Positions 63,772-64,000 of a stretch of DNA of 64,000 nt are shown piece by piece; within the stretch, counting starts at the first letter, position 1; each line of letters opens with the position of its first letter. The notes under the pieces were generated by a model. The model worked only from the letters and a program-made list of their open reading frames with translations, ran no database searches and had not been told where the DNA came from. Position numbers and translations under genes: made by a program. The DNA lies in NCBI GenBank assembly GCA_024711025.1, contig JANJTP010000028.1, positions 1 to 64,000 of the forward strand, written 5' to 3'. The stretch is from Solirubrobacteraceae bacterium. GTDB taxonomy: Bacteria; Actinomycetota; Thermoleophilia; Solirubrobacterales; Solirubrobacteraceae.

Positions 63772-64000
63772 ATGAGCAGCAACCCGGTTCAGGTGTTCGT
63801 CGCGGCCTACCAGACGGAAGACGGTGCCGACGCGGCCCTGAAGGACTTCCGCGCGATGCATCGCGAAGGCTCGATCGACCTGATCGACGCGGCCGTCGCC
63901 GTGCACCGGGCCGACGGCAAGGTCAAGATCGAGGAGACCGCCGACCCGAGCGGCAAGACGTGGGGCAAGCGCGGCGCGATCGCCGGCGGCGTCGTCGGCC
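63772..64000 (+). CDS. DUF1269-like protein, truncated by window end
   Basis: MSSNPVQVFVAAYQTEDGADAALKDFRAMHREGSIDLIDAAVAVHRADGKVKIEETADPSGKTWGKRGAIAGGVVG. Confidence 0.8.
   Translation, partial: MSSNPVQVFVAAYQTEDGADAALKDFRAMHREGSIDLIDAAVAVHRADGKVKIEETADPSGKTWGKRGAIAGGVVG

Noticed and set aside
1-64000. CRISPR array or rRNA operon
   Set aside because: No regularly spaced identical repeats with unique spacers and no rRNA signature sequences were seen.

Overview
This is a high-GC (~70%) window, most likely from an actinobacterial chromosome; Thermoleophilia/Solirubrobacterales-like is inference from gene content only. Region 1 (1-21.9 kb) is a dense purine/urate catabolism locus. It holds two xanthine-dehydrogenase/CoxSML-type molybdenum hydroxylase sets, a guanine/8-oxoguanine-type deaminase, a BMP-type nucleoside ABC transporter, a GntR regulator, an M20 peptidase, allantoinase, a fused OHCU decarboxylase-HIU hydrolase, a DUF3830 protein, a PuuD-type membrane urate oxidase with a CxxCH haem motif, and a LysR regulator. 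Region 2 (22-38.4 kb) is mostly housekeeping/accessory: DtxR, LysR, EamA, LigC-like ligase, LigD polymerase domain, glycerate kinase, GpsA, a DUF1998-type helicase, an adenylate cyclase, a response-regulator/thioredoxin-reductase fusion and an M23 peptidase. Region 3 (38.4-44.42 kb) is a lower-GC defence island starting directly after tRNA-Phe. It contains a DUF262 + degenerate RelA/SpoT two-gene module, a Vsr endonuclease, a type II restriction enzyme, a C5 methyltransferase and a second, truncated C5 methyltransferase. The island ends at an abrupt junction (CCTAGG, ~44418-44423) with a 5'-truncated glutamate decarboxylase. Region 4 (44.4-64 kb) has two Cys-type sulfatases, an anaerobic sulfatase-maturase-like radical SAM protein, GH15, MFS, CAP, a NarL-type two-component system, MMPL, VOC and DUF1269-like genes. 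An almost identical 17-bp inverted repeat (TCAYCC-N5-GGGTGA type) lies upstream of both sulfatases and the maturase. The best candidates for something undescribed are the DUF262/RelA-SpoT pair and the shared-operator sulfatase regulon.
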